This document shows positions 25,471 to 33,564 of a stretch of 64,000 nt of DNA, one piece after another. The translations under genes and the position numbers were made by a program. Where the stretch lies: NCBI GenBank assembly GCA_030681895.1, contig JAUXRI010000037.1:1-64000 (forward strand). Reading direction: 5' to 3'. Each line of letters begins with the position of its first letter. Position 1 is the first letter of the stretch. This stretch comes from Myxococcales bacterium (GTDB lineage: Bacteria; Myxococcota; Myxococcia; Myxococcales; Myxococcaceae). The notes below the pieces were generated by a model, which saw only the letters and a program-made list of their open reading frames with translations, was not told the DNA's origin and made no database searches.

Positions 25471-26025
25471 ATGGAGCTGACGCTGGCGGTCATCGCGGGG
25501 GGCGCTGGGCGGCGGCTGGGCGGCCGGGTGAAGGGGCTGCTCGAGGTGGAAGGCCGGCCGATCATCGAGCGGCTGCTCGCGCTCGCAGGCCCCGCCGACG
25601 CGGTGCTGATCGTCACGCAGACGCCCGAGGCCTTTGCGCGGTTCGGCCGGCCGATGGTGAGCGACCTCGTGCCCGACAAAGGCGCGCCAGGCGGGGTGGT
25701 GACGGCGCTGTTCCACGCGAGGACCGAGTGGGTGTTCGCGGTGGCGTCAGACATGCCACTCCTGGAGCGCGGGCACCTCGACGCGCTCGCGGCGTCTGCC
25801 ACCGGAGGCGTCGACGTGGTGGTCGCGACCCGTGACGGCTCGCTCGAGCCGCTCTGTGCGCTGTACCGCCGGTCCCTCGTCACCTCGTGGAGGCCTGCGC
25901 TCGACGCGAACCCGTCACTTCGCGCGCTGATCGCTCAGGTTCCGCACGTTCGTGTGCCCCTGCCGGCAGGCGTGCTCGAGAGTGTCAACACGCCAGAGGA
26001 CCTGCTCCGTCTCGGCGCGCGCTGA
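25471..26025 (+). CDS. mobA: Molybdenum cofactor guanylyltransferase (MobA-like)
   Basis: This 184-residue nucleotidyltransferase has the family N-terminal signature IAGGAGRRLGGRVKGLLEV, then VSDLVPDKGAPGGVVTAL and FAVASDMPLLERGHLDAL, the Asp-containing metal site. MobA attaches GMP to molybdopterin to make the bis-MGD cofactor for some oxidoreductases. It is a stand-alone copy; no other molybdopterin genes are here. Length fits MobA (about 190). The ATG at 25471 follows a GGGAG site. Confidence 0.82.
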   Translation: MELTLAVIAGGAGRRLGGRVKGLLEVEGRPIIERLLALAGPADAVLIVTQTPEAFARFGRPMVSDLVPDKGAPGGVVTALFHARTEWVFAVASDMPLLERGHLDALAASATGGVDVVVATRDGSLEPLCALYRRSLVTSWRPALDANPSLRALIAQVPHVRVPLPAGVLESVNTPEDLLRLGAR

Positions 26026-26090
26026 TCTTCCGGTCGGAAACTTCTCGGTCGGTCTGCGCTTCTGTTACTTTGCCGAGAGGTTCAAAGCCC

Positions 26091-26624
26091 ATGGCCAAGA
26101 CGTTCGAGAAAGCCGTCACCGGCTTCAACCACAACATCAAGCACAAGGGGAAGGTCTACCACGTCCAGACGGAGGACTCTGGCGTGAACAACCCCCACAT
26201 CATCACGCACCTCTTCGTGGGCGGGAACATCCTCGCGACGAAGAAGAACTCCTACGGCGACATCACCAAGACGCCGAACATCTCGGAGCACGTGCGCGAG
26301 CTGATGGAAGAGCAGCACAAAGAGATGCTGCGGAACCTGATCAACGGCGTCTACGACAACGTCGGCAACTCAGCGTCGACCTCGTATCAGCCGGGCGAGA
26401 TCCACACCCAGCCCAAGAAGCCCGAGCCCGAGCCGATGCCGCTCATCGAGGCGACGCTCACGCCGCCGCAGCTGCCTCCCGAAGTGCTCGCCGCGCGTCT
26501 GCTGAAGGAAGCGCCCAGAGAGAACAACGTCGGCGTCGAGACACTCTTCGGTGAAGATCTCATCAGCGAGAAGAGTCTCGACGAGGTGATCTTGAGTTAC
26601 CTCGCGGGCGAAGGCGGAAGCTGA
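26091..26624 (+). CDS. Conserved protein of unknown function
   Basis: This soluble 177-residue protein has a compact N-terminal domain (FNHNIKHKGKVYHVQTEDSG, IITHLFVGGNILATKKNSY), a Pro/Glu linker (PKKPEPEPMPLIEATLTPPQ) and an acidic C-terminal helix (EDLISEKSLDEVILSYLAGE). I do not recognise a named domain. GAGAGG nine bases before ATG 26091 is a strong ribosome binding site and the frame upstream is not coding. It is followed after two bases by a lytic transglycosylase gene, suggesting co-expression. The short C-terminal acidic helix resembles docking peptides seen in myxobacterial regulatory proteins, but this is only an impression. Confidence 0.72.
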   Translation: MAKTFEKAVTGFNHNIKHKGKVYHVQTEDSGVNNPHIITHLFVGGNILATKKNSYGDITKTPNISEHVRELMEEQHKEMLRNLINGVYDNVGNSASTSYQPGEIHTQPKKPEPEPMPLIEATLTPPQLPPEVLAARLLKEAPRENNVGVETLFGEDLISEKSLDEVILSYLAGEGGS

Positions 26625-26626
26625 CC

Positions 26627-27616
26627 GTGTCCTTGTGTCTGGTGGTGCCCCTGCTCGCCCTGGCAGCAGTGGATGGTGCTGTGCCTGACGCGGGTGTCCG
26701 GCCGACGCCTGATGCCGGCGTTCGTTGGGACGGCGGCTTCGACCCCGCAGTGCCCGCCTCGTGGACGCTTTCGGCCCGGCTCGGGAAAGAGTCGGCGGCC
26801 CGCAAGGCGCTCGTGAAAGACCTGACCGCGAAGAGTGGTGGCGCGGGCGAGACGGCGCTGACGGCAGAAGAGGCCGAGGCGCTGTTCGACGACCCGCGCG
26901 CGCAGCTCATCTACGGCGACAAGACGGTGTCGATCGTCGCGCCGTCGATGGTGTCACGCCACCGCCAGGAGCACCTCGATCTGATGAAGCTCTTCCTCAA
27001 GCCCGAGCGCGTCGACGCGGGTAAGGCCTTCGCGAAGGAGCACGCAGAGCGCCTCGAGGCGACCGAGAAGAAGACCGGCGTCGATCGCAACGTGATCATC
27101 GGCATCCTCATGTGGGAGTCGAAGCTGGGCACGATCACCGGCGACTACCGGGCGTTCAACACCTTCACCTCGCAGGCGTTCTTCATCGACGACGCGAGCG
27201 CGGTGGCCCTGGCGAACGCCGATGAGAAGAAGAAGGCCAGCCCGGCGGCGCAGGCGAAGCGGGTCGAGTCGATTCGCAACCGGGCGCGCGGCAACCTGTT
27301 GGCGCTGCTGCGTCAGGGCAAGACGCGCGGCATCGACGTGCTCGAGGTGAAGGGCAGCTGGGCCGGAGCGCTGGGCTTCCCGCAGTTCATGCCGGCGTCG
27401 CTGCGCTGGGCCGACGACGGCAACGGCGACGGGCAGATCGATCTCTTCAACATGGACGACTCGATCGCGTCGATCGGCAAGTACCTCCAGGCGCACGGCT
27501 TCAAGGACGACCGGACCAAGGCTGTCTGGGGCTACAACCACGAAGACGCGTACGTGCAGGGCGTGCTCGCGTTCGCCGATGCGCTGCGCGGCGGTGCTCC
27601 CGACGCAGGCCGTTGA
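26627..27616 (+). CDS. Lytic murein transglycosylase, MltB/SLT_2 family
   Basis: This 329-residue exported enzyme cleaves the glycan strand with 1,6-anhydromuramic acid formation. The catalytic glutamate is E164 in GILMWESKLGT, and the MltB block GSWAGALGFPQFMPASL with DLFNMDDSIASIGKYL follows. The N-terminal leader is followed by a PDAG-rich spacer (VPDAGVRPTPDAGV), typical of surface proteins in this lineage. GTG 26627 lies two bases after the preceding stop. There is no clear lipobox. It likely acts in the periplasm in peptidoglycan turnover. Confidence 0.87.
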   Translation: MSLCLVVPLLALAAVDGAVPDAGVRPTPDAGVRWDGGFDPAVPASWTLSARLGKESAARKALVKDLTAKSGGAGETALTAEEAEALFDDPRAQLIYGDKTVSIVAPSMVSRHRQEHLDLMKLFLKPERVDAGKAFAKEHAERLEATEKKTGVDRNVIIGILMWESKLGTITGDYRAFNTFTSQAFFIDDASAVALANADEKKKASPAAQAKRVESIRNRARGNLLALLRQGKTRGIDVLEVKGSWAGALGFPQFMPASLRWADDGNGDGQIDLFNMDDSIASIGKYLQAHGFKDDRTKAVWGYNHEDAYVQGVLAFADALRGGAPDAGR

Positions 27617-27679
27617 AGGTCAGCCAGTCACCGATTCCGACGCGCGACTTGAGCCGCCTCGCCTGCTAGGTCGCGAGGC

Positions 27680-29689
27680 ATGACGACCTCTGCTCGCGAG
27701 CTCGACTTCCTCTGCATCAACACGCTGCGCACCCTCGCCATCGACGTGGTGCAGAAGGCCGACTCGGGTCACCCCGGGCTGCCGCTGGGCGCAGCGCCGA
27801 TGGCGTACGTGTTGTGGAACCGCCACCTCAAGCACTCGCCAGCCGATCCGCGCTGGGCTGACCGCGATCGTTTCGTGCTCTCGGCGGGCCACGGCTCGAT
27901 GCTGCTCTATGGGCTGCTCCACCTGCACGGCTACCCGCTCTCGTGGGACGAGGTGATGAACTTCCGGCAGTGGGGCTCGAAGACGCCCGGCCACCCCGAG
28001 TCCACGCACACTCCCGGCGTCGAGGCCACCACCGGTCCGCTGGGGCAGGGCCACGCGAACGCGGTCGGCATGGCCATGGCGGAGCGCGCGCTCGCAGCTC
28101 GGTTCAACAAACCCGGCCACACCGTCGTCGATCACTTCACGTACTGCCTCGTCGGCGATGGCGACGTGATGGAGGGCGTGGCGATGGAGGCCGCGTCGCT
28201 CGCTGGCCACCTCAAGCTCGGCAAGCTGATCTGCCTCTACGACTCCAACGACGTCACGCTCGACGGACCGGCGAAGCTCTCGTTCACTGAAGATGTCGGC
28301 AAGCGCTACGAGTCGTGGGGCTGGCAGGTGCTGCACGTCGCCGACGGCAATCAGGATCTCGACGGCATCGACGCGGCGATTCGGGCGGCGAAGGCCGAGA
28401 CCGGCAAACCGACCCTCATCGAGGTGAAGACGACCATCGGCTTCGGCTCGCCCAACAAGGCCGGCAAGTCGTCGTCGCACGGCAGCCCGCTCGGCAACGA
28501 CGAGATCGCGCTGACCAAGAAGGCGCTTGGGTGGGATCCCGAGAAGAAGCTGTGGGTGCCCGACGAGGCGCGCGCGAACTTCATGAAGGCCGTCGACGCC
28601 GGCACGAAGCAGCAGAACGAGTGGAAGGCGCGCTTCGAGGCGTATGCGAAGGCGTTCCCCGAGCTCGCGAAGGACTTCGAGCGCGTCATGAAGGGCGAGC
28701 TGCCGTCCAACGTGCGCGAAGGGTTGCCCACCTTCGCGGCTGGCACTGGCGTCGAGACCCGCACCGCGGCTGGCCAGGCCCTCAACGCCATCGCCCTCAA
28801 GGTGCCGGAGCTCATCGGAGGCGACGCCGACCTCGGCGGTTCGACCAAGACGGTGCTCAAGGACGCGGGCAGCTTCGACGGCCAGACCGGCGCGGGCCGC
28901 AACATTCACTTCGGCGTGCGTGAACACGCGATGGCCTCGATCGCCAACGGCATGGCGTACCACGGCGGCCTTCGCCCCTTCACCGCGACGTTCTTCTGCT
29001 TCAGCGACTACATGCGTCCCGCGGTGCGCCTGGCGGCGATGAGCCACCTGCCTGTCGTGCACGTGTGGACGCACGACTCCATCGGGCTGGGCGAAGACGG
29101 GCCGACGCATCAACCCGTGGAGCACCTGATGGCCCTGCGCGTGATGCCGGGGCTGCACGTCGTGCGGCCGGGTGATGCTGCCGAGGCAGCCGAGGCGTGG
29201 ATCTACGCGCTCGAGCGCAAGGAGGGGCCGACGGGGCTGGTGCTGAGCCGACAGAAGATGCCGACGTTCGATCGCGCGGTGATGGCGCCGGCGACGGGGC
29301 TCCACCAGGGCGCCTACGTGCTGGCCGAGGCGACGGGCGGCGCGCCGAAGGTGATCCTCATGGGCACCGGCAGTGAGCTGCAGCTCGCCGTGAAGGCCCG
29401 CGAGCAGCTCGAGAAGGACGGTATTCCGACGCGCGTGGTGTCGATGCCCTGCATGGAGCGCTTCCGCGGGCAGCCGAAGGCGTACCAGGAGCAGGTGCTC
29501 CCGAAGGCCGTCACCGCGCGCGTGTCGATCGAGGCTGGCGTCACCATGGGCTGGGAGCGCTTCGTGGGCGATCGCGGCATCGCCATCGGCGTCGATCGGT
29601 ACGGCGCGTCGGCGCCCGACAAGATCATCTACGAGCAGTATGGCCTGACGTCGGCGAAGGTCGTCGAGGCGGCGAAGTCGCTCCTGTAG
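27680..29689 (+). CDS. tkt: Transketolase
   Basis: This 669-residue thiamine-diphosphate enzyme transfers two-carbon ketol units in the pentose phosphate pathway. It contains [33 protein letters not shown], the ThDP/Mg block [19 protein letters not shown], catalytic Glu in [11 protein letters not shown], and the [17 protein letters not shown] block. Length is full for the family. The ATG at 27680 follows a GCGAGG site. It is 63 bases after the transglycosylase gene and is followed by a 20-base palindrome at 29701-29720. Confidence 0.96.
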   Translation: MTTSARELDFLCINTLRTLAIDVVQKADSGHPGLPLGAAPMAYVLWNRHLKHSPADPRWADRDRFVLSAGHGSMLLYGLLHLHGYPLSWDEVMNFRQWGSKTPGHPESTHTPGVEATTGPLGQGHANAVGMAMAERALAARFNKPGHTVVDHFTYCLVGDGDVMEGVAMEAASLAGHLKLGKLICLYDSNDVTLDGPAKLSFTEDVGKRYESWGWQVLHVADGNQDLDGIDAAIRAAKAETGKPTLIEVKTTIGFGSPNKAGKSSSHGSPLGNDEIALTKKALGWDPEKKLWVPDEARANFMKAVDAGTKQQNEWKARFEAYAKAFPELAKDFERVMKGELPSNVREGLPTFAAGTGVETRTAAGQALNAIALKVPELIGGDADLGGSTKTVLKDAGSFDGQTGAGRNIHFGVREHAMASIANGMAYHGGLRPFTATFFCFSDYMRPAVRLAAMSHLPVVHVWTHDSIGLGEDGPTHQPVEHLMALRVMPGLHVVRPGDAAEAAEAWIYALERKEGPTGLVLSRQKMPTFDRAVMAPATGLHQGAYVLAEATGGAPKVILMGTGSELQLAVKAREQLEKDGIPTRVVSMPCMERFRGQPKAYQEQVLPKAVTARVSIEAGVTMGWERFVGDRGIAIGVDRYGASAPDKIIYEQYGLTSAKVVEAAKSLL

Positions 29690-29700
29690 TGCGACCTGCT

Positions 29701-29720
29701 TTGTGACAACCCCGTCACAA
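29701..29720. promoter_or_regulatory. Perfect inverted repeat TTGTGAC-N6-GTCACAA
   Basis: Seven-base arms (29701-29707 and 29714-29720) flank the spacer AACCCC. The element lies 11 bases after the tkt stop and 17 bases before the GTG of the DMT transporter gene. There is no T-tract, so a protein-binding operator for the transporter seems at least as likely as a terminator. It resembles CRP-type half-sites (TGTGA/TCACA) but has eight rather than six bases between them. Confidence 0.45.
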
Positions 29721-29737
29721 GGGTCCATGCTGTCCCC

Positions 29738-30763
29738 GTGAACAACGGGGAACGGCCGCATTCAGCAGGGCCGAGCATCTGGGTCTGGGCCTTCGGGTAC
29801 TTCGCGGCGTACGCGCCCTACAGCGCGCTCACCAAGGCGCTGAGTGACGGGCGGCTCGGCGACAAGGTCTCGGGCAACACCATTCTGCCGGTCTCGACCA
29901 TGTCGAGCTTCATCGCGATGGTGATCTTCGTCTTCGCGACGGGCTGGTGGCGGTTCGCGACGCGGCGCAAGGTCGGCAACTTCCAGATGCCCACGCCGAC
30001 GCGGTGGACGGCGCTGTCGGGCCTGTGCGGCGCGACGATCCTCACCACCACGACGCTCGCGTACACGATCGAAGGGGTCTCGATCGTCTTCATGATGTTG
30101 CTGATGCGTGGCGGCGTGTTGTTGATGGCGCCGCTCGTCGACGCGCTCTCGGGCCGCAAGGTGCGCTGGTACTCGTGGCTCGCGCTGGGGCTGACGCTGT
30201 TGTCGCTGGCGGTCGCGACGCTCGGCCGCGCCGAGCTCAAGTTCTCGGGCCTCGCGATCCTCAACGTCGTGCTGTACCTCACCGCCTACTTCATTCGCCT
30301 GCGCTTCATGAGCCGGCTCGCGAAGAGCGACGCGAAGGACGTGACCAAGCGCTACTTCGTCGAGGAGCAGCTGATCTCGACGCCGGCGGCCCTGCTCGCC
30401 CTCGGCGTCTTCGCGCTCATCGGCCAGGGGAGCCTGCTGGAGTTCCGCCAGGGCTTCACCGAGTTCCCGCTCACTTCACAGGTGGGCTGGGCGGTGTTGA
30501 TCGGCGTGCTCTCGCAGGGCACGGGCGTCTTCGGCGCCCTGGTGCTGCTCGATAAATCCGAGAACTCGTTCTCGGTGCCGGTCAACCGCGCGTCGAGCGT
30601 GCTCGCTGGCGTGCTGGCGACGCTGACGATGTTCGCGCTGGGCCTGGGCAAGCCGCTCGATCTCTCCGAGGGCCTCGGTGCCGCGCTTGTCGTCTGCGCG
30701 ATCCTGGTGCTGAGCATCTCCCCGATGCGCGAGGCGAGGGCGAAGCGGGCGAACGTCGCGTGA
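29738..30763 (+). CDS. DMT-superfamily (EamA-like) membrane transporter
   Basis: This 341-residue protein has about ten transmembrane helices in two halves, as in drug/metabolite transporters. Examples are GYFAAYAPYSALTKALS at the start, LAYTIEGVSIVFMMLLMRGGVLL, and LLDKSENSFSVPVNRASSVLAG near the end. The conserved position of charged KSE-N and PxNRASS within helices suggests substrate or ion contact, but the cargo is unknown. GTG 29738 is used. Its last four bases overlap the start of the next gene (GTGA), so the two are coupled. Confidence 0.75.
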   Translation: MNNGERPHSAGPSIWVWAFGYFAAYAPYSALTKALSDGRLGDKVSGNTILPVSTMSSFIAMVIFVFATGWWRFATRRKVGNFQMPTPTRWTALSGLCGATILTTTTLAYTIEGVSIVFMMLLMRGGVLLMAPLVDALSGRKVRWYSWLALGLTLLSLAVATLGRAELKFSGLAILNVVLYLTAYFIRLRFMSRLAKSDAKDVTKRYFVEEQLISTPAALLALGVFALIGQGSLLEFRQGFTEFPLTSQVGWAVLIGVLSQGTGVFGALVLLDKSENSFSVPVNRASSVLAGVLATLTMFALGLGKPLDLSEGLGAALVVCAILVLSISPMREARAKRANVA

Positions 30764-31188
30764 GGTGGCTGCTGGTGGCTGCGATCTGCGCGGGGTGCCG
30801 GCAGCACCGTCCCCGGCCCGGCGAATCGCCTGCCGAGGTCTGCACGCTCGCGAACCACGAGAAGGTGGTGACGGTGTCGGGTTACTTCACCGCTTCGTAC
30901 GCCGGCTGGGGCTGCACCACGTCGTGCCCGATGTACATCTCGCCCGAGCGAACTGTGGCAGAGGGCGTGAACGCCGTGTTCCGCGTCGGCGTGTCACCCA
31001 ACCAGATGAGGCCGACTCCACCGATTGGCGGTAGTCCCGACGTGTTCGAGATCTTTCAGGTGAGGGACCACACCAACCGGGTGGCTCGGTTCAACGACGT
31101 GATTCGAGTGAGGGGCCGGCTCACGTTCACGCCGGCCGCCACGCGGGACCCCTGCCGGCTCGAGGTCACCCGGGTCGAGATTCCCTGA
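30760..31188 (+). CDS. Small exported (probably lipid-anchored) protein
   Basis: This 142-residue protein has a short leader with a cysteine at its end (AAICAGC), so it may be a lipoprotein. The mature domain contains KVVTVSGYFTASYAGWGC and IRVRGRLTFTPAAT, a pattern of an OB-fold-like beta barrel, with four cysteines (TTSCPMY, RDPCRLE). I do not recognise a family. The GTG start overlaps the transporter stop. It ends six bases from the convergent lipoprotein gene. Confidence 0.65.
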   Translation: MRWLLVAAICAGCRQHRPRPGESPAEVCTLANHEKVVTVSGYFTASYAGWGCTTSCPMYISPERTVAEGVNAVFRVGVSPNQMRPTPPIGGSPDVFEIFQVRDHTNRVARFNDVIRVRGRLTFTPAATRDPCRLEVTRVEIP

Positions 31189-31194
31189 GCGGCT

Positions 31195-31605
31195 TCAGCC
31201 TGCCTTCAGCTTCACCACCTGCCCCGTAATCGTCACCTGAGAGGGCAGGGGGAAGATGAAGAAGATCACCCCGAGGGCCTTCGCCCAGGGCGTGTACTGC
31301 GTCATGTGGTACCGAACGCGAACCACGCCGTCGCCGCCGAGCCGCTTCACCTCGGGCATGAGCGTCTCGCGGAAGCCCGCCTCGAGATCGGTGCCGATGA
31401 TGTCGACGAGCCCGAACAGCAGCACGCCCGCGCGGTGCACCTGCACGAGGCCGAGCACCTCGTGCGGCTGGGTGATGTCGCCGGCGGTGATGAAGACCTC
31501 TCCCGCCTGGTTCGGGCCACCGGGCACCGAGGGCAAGGCGACGGAGTTGACGACGGTGCAGGACGACGAGACCGCGAGGGCGAAGCAGAGGAGTGCAGTT
31601 CTCAT
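31195..31605 (-). CDS. Small lipoprotein, YbjQ/heavy-metal-binding-domain-like (paralogue 3)
   Basis: A 136-residue protein with an export signal and possible lipid attachment at Cys16 (VSSSCTVV). Its mature domain contains EVFITAGDITQPHEVLGLVQVHRAGVLLFG and DLEAGFRETLMPEVKRLGGDGVV, the layout of a YbjQ-like fold, and ends VIFFIFPLPSQVTITGQVV. It is clearly a paralogue of the protein at 32045-32497, with matching RAGVLLFG and FPLPSQVTITG blocks. The ATG at 31605 is used because the frame upstream overlaps the neighbouring genes. Function unknown. Confidence 0.75.
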   Translation of the reverse strand: MRTALLCFALAVSSSCTVVNSVALPSVPGGPNQAGEVFITAGDITQPHEVLGLVQVHRAGVLLFGLVDIIGTDLEAGFRETLMPEVKRLGGDGVVRVRYHMTQYTPWAKALGVIFFIFPLPSQVTITGQVVKLKAG

Positions 31606-31610
31606 GGGGA

Positions 31611-32048
31611 TTACTCCGTGAAGACGATGACTTCGCCAGTGACGGTGACGTAGCGCTCTTTGGTCTGGATCTGCCCTGTGCCAGAGAGCACCGAGGTGAC
31701 GGTGTTGTAGGCGCGCTGCGCCTTCTCGACGTCGGTCGACGGGTTCTCGTCGAGGAACTCGATGTTGATGACGCCCTGCCCACCCATGCGCGCCGCTTCC
31801 TTCTGGAGCGCGTTGTGAATGGTGCCGTCGAGCTGGGCGTCGCCGATGTCGCCGTAGCCGCCCCACTCCTGGCCGTAGCCGCGAATCTGAACGAAGCCGA
31901 CGGTGCGGAACTTGCGCGGCGTGCCACCGGTCGAGAGGAACATCGTGTTGTCGACCTGCGGGACGCTCGAGAGCCGGGTGCCACGCACGACGGCGTTGCA
32001 GCCGGTGAGCGCGAGCAGGACGGCGAGCAGTAGCGTGAGGCGCGTCAT
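31611..32048 (-). CDS. Small lipoprotein (paralogue 2)
   Basis: This 145-residue lipoprotein has a textbook lipobox (LLALTGC). The mature domain starts with FRTVGFVQIRGYGQEW and continues with LQKEAARMGGQGVINIEF, ending with KERYVTVTGEVIVF. It shares the overall plan of the flanking paralogues but has diverged. A Gly-rich WGGYGDIG insert is unique to this member. ATG 32048 overlaps the stop of the upstream gene (ATGA), and the next gene follows after five bases, indicating one transcript. Confidence 0.78.
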   Translation of the reverse strand: MTRLTLLLAVLLALTGCNAVVRGTRLSSVPQVDNTMFLSTGGTPRKFRTVGFVQIRGYGQEWGGYGDIGDAQLDGTIHNALQKEAARMGGQGVINIEFLDENPSTDVEKAQRAYNTVTSVLSGTGQIQTKERYVTVTGEVIVFTE

Positions 32049-32497
32049 AGCGGCGCTCCAGTCGTCGGCGGCGCGACGGGCAGGGCAGGCGGCGCTCCAG
32101 CAGGCGCGCGTCGCAACCGCACCAGCTCGCCGGTGATGGTGACCTCGGAGGGAAGGGGCGCGAAGAAGAAGATGGCCCCGACGATGCGTGCGGCCGTCGT
32201 GTAGTTGGTCTGCTCGACCCGCGTGTTGATGAGGCCGTCAGCGCCTGCACGCCGTACCTGGCCTTCGACCTCGCTCACCGCCGCCTGGAGATCGGTGCCG
32301 GCCGGGTCGGCGAAGCCGAAGAGCAGCACGCCGCGGCGAGTCACTTGCACGATGCCGACGCTCTCGTAGGGCTCCTTGAGGCCTTCGGCGCTCACGAAGA
32401 TCTGTCCCTGCGTCTGTTGGGTCGGCAGCGGCGCGAAGTTCACGGCAGTGCAGGCGCTGAGCCCGAACAGCAGGAGCACGTGGACCGGAATGCGCAT
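32045..32497 (-). CDS. Small lipoprotein, YbjQ-like (paralogue 1)
   Basis: This 150-residue lipoprotein has lipobox LSAC, then GQIFVSAEGLKEPYESVGIVQVTRRGVLLFG and VEGQVRRAGADGLIN, which resemble the YbjQ/DUF74 heavy-metal-binding fold, then APLPSEVTITGELVRL and a Pro/Ala-rich tail. GAGGAGGG directly precedes ATG 32497 and is the strongest ribosome binding site in this unit, fitting its place as first gene. The frame continues upstream to 32716 but lacks homology. No metal-ligand cysteines are present beyond the lipid cysteine. Confidence 0.78.
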   Translation of the reverse strand: MRIPVHVLLLFGLSACTAVNFAPLPTQQTQGQIFVSAEGLKEPYESVGIVQVTRRGVLLFGFADPAGTDLQAAVSEVEGQVRRAGADGLINTRVEQTNYTTAARIVGAIFFFAPLPSEVTITGELVRLRRAPAGAPPALPVAPPTTGAPL

Positions 32498-32844
32498 GAG
32501 CCCTCCTCGCAAGAACGCCGACGGGCGCACTCTCGCCTCAAGCGCGCGTCGCTCCAAGGTGATTCCGCGTCGAGCGCCCCGGGGCACGGCCGGCCATCGG
32601 GTCGCCCATGGCAACGGGAGCGCGTCTTGCCCAGCCCTTCGTTCGACGTCACAGCGGGCAGCTTCGAGCGCGGCGGAGGACCGGCGCCGCTGAGACCCAT
32701 CGGTGAAGACCCCCACGAGCCGGGTGCGTCGATGTTCGTCCTTCGCGCTCGGTTGGTGAATGACGCGATGGCTTCGCGCGCCTCGGAAACACGGGCCGAA
32801 GCGGCCAACGCCCCGGGTGCTCCACGCCCTTCACTGCCCAGGCG
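32498..32844. other. Intergenic stretch without a supported gene
   Basis: This 347-base stretch separates the lipoprotein unit from the membrane-protein gene upstream on the same strand. It has several short open frames on both strands, but none has a ribosome binding site, a recognisable domain or normal codon choice. The minus-strand end near 32498-32508 carries the GAGGAGG ribosome binding site of the first lipoprotein, so the promoter for the trio should lie here. I found no clear hairpin terminator. Confidence 0.5.
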
Positions 32845-33426
32845 TCACTGAGGCGAAGGGGGCACCCCGTCGGGCAGGCGTGGCGCTTCCGGGGGCCGCG
32901 TCAGGGCTTTCGGCGTCGGCTTGTGAATCCACTCCGCTTTGGGCTGCTCCGCCGGCGCCATGATGGAGGCCACCATCAACCCGATGGCGATCATCGCCAG
33001 CACCAGGAAGACGAGCGCGCGCCCATCGATGGGGAGTCGGGGAAAGCGGCCGCGGGCCTTCTGGATCTCGGCGATCAACGTCCCGATGCGCAGGGTCGCG
33101 GAGTCGTCGGGCTTCAAGACGAGCGCGAAGCCCTCGGGCGATTCCTTCACCCGGCCTTCCTGCACCAGCTCGCTGAACGTCTTCGCCGAGTCTCCGTGCG
33201 ACGAGAGCTCTCCCTCGACGCCAGGAGTGAAGCGCAGCTCGAGGCCCTCGGGTGTCCACGTCAGGACGGCGCGGGCCGTGGAGCCGATCGCCACGTCGTC
33301 CTCTGGCCCATCACCCAGCTTGAGCGTGGTTCGGCCCCGGCCATCGAGCACCTCGGCCGTGAGTCGACGGCTGCCCCAGCGCAGGCGCGCTTCCCAGGCA
33401 GAGTCTGGTGCAGCGAGGGTCTTCAT
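32845..33426 (-). CDS. Single-pass membrane protein with N-terminal FHA-like beta domain
   Basis: This 193-residue protein has a soluble beta-rich N-terminal domain (WEARLRWGSRRLTAEVL, LKLGDGPEDDVAIGSTARAVL, ATLRIG) in the style of FHA-like domains in myxobacterial motility and TonB-related proteins. One transmembrane helix follows (ALVFLVLAMIAIGLMVASIM, about 148-167), then a Pro-rich tail (PTPKALTRPPEAPRLPDGVPP). The FHA-like assignment is tentative; the canonical GRxxxN/SxxH pattern is not complete. ATG 33426 is used; the frame extends to 33483. Confidence 0.62.
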   Translation of the reverse strand: MKTLAAPDSAWEARLRWGSRRLTAEVLDGRGRTTLKLGDGPEDDVAIGSTARAVLTWTPEGLELRFTPGVEGELSSHGDSAKTFSELVQEGRVKESPEGFALVLKPDDSATLRIGTLIAEIQKARGRFPRLPIDGRALVFLVLAMIAIGLMVASIMAPAEQPKAEWIHKPTPKALTRPPEAPRLPDGVPPSPQ

Positions 33427-33501
33427 CGGGAGGCGGCGTTCGTAACGCCCGGGGCGCGGGCTGTCATCCCTCAGGCGAAACACACTGCTGGGAAAAGACG
33501 A

Positions 33502-33535
33502 CGGCCGGTGCTTCCAGAAGAGGAGGCACCGGCCG
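33502..33535 (-). terminator. Hairpin terminator after the triple-DsbA gene
   Basis: A perfect 10-base inverted repeat (CGGCCGGTGC at 33502-33511 and GCACCGGCCG at 33526-33535) with a 14-base loop lies 30 bases beyond the stop of the DsbA-like gene. On the minus strand it is followed by TCGTCTTTTCC, a short T-rich run, which makes an intrinsic terminator plausible. Confidence 0.7.
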
Positions 33536-33564
33536 CGCCGAAAACAACAGCAGCGAAGAAGGCG

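Noticed and set aside
29701..29720. Calling the palindrome a CRP site
   Set aside because: The TGTGA/TCACA half-sites are separated by eight bases rather than six, and no CRP gene or known target pattern is available here.
27620..29761. A 713-residue open frame antisense to transketolase
   Set aside because: It is a phase shadow in GC-rich DNA: it has no ribosome binding site or domain, and the plus strand encodes a full, conserved transketolase.
32498..32844. Small open frames in the gap, for example a 122-residue minus-strand frame ending at 32440
   Set aside because: They overlap the lipoprotein leader, have atypical codons and no ribosome binding site.
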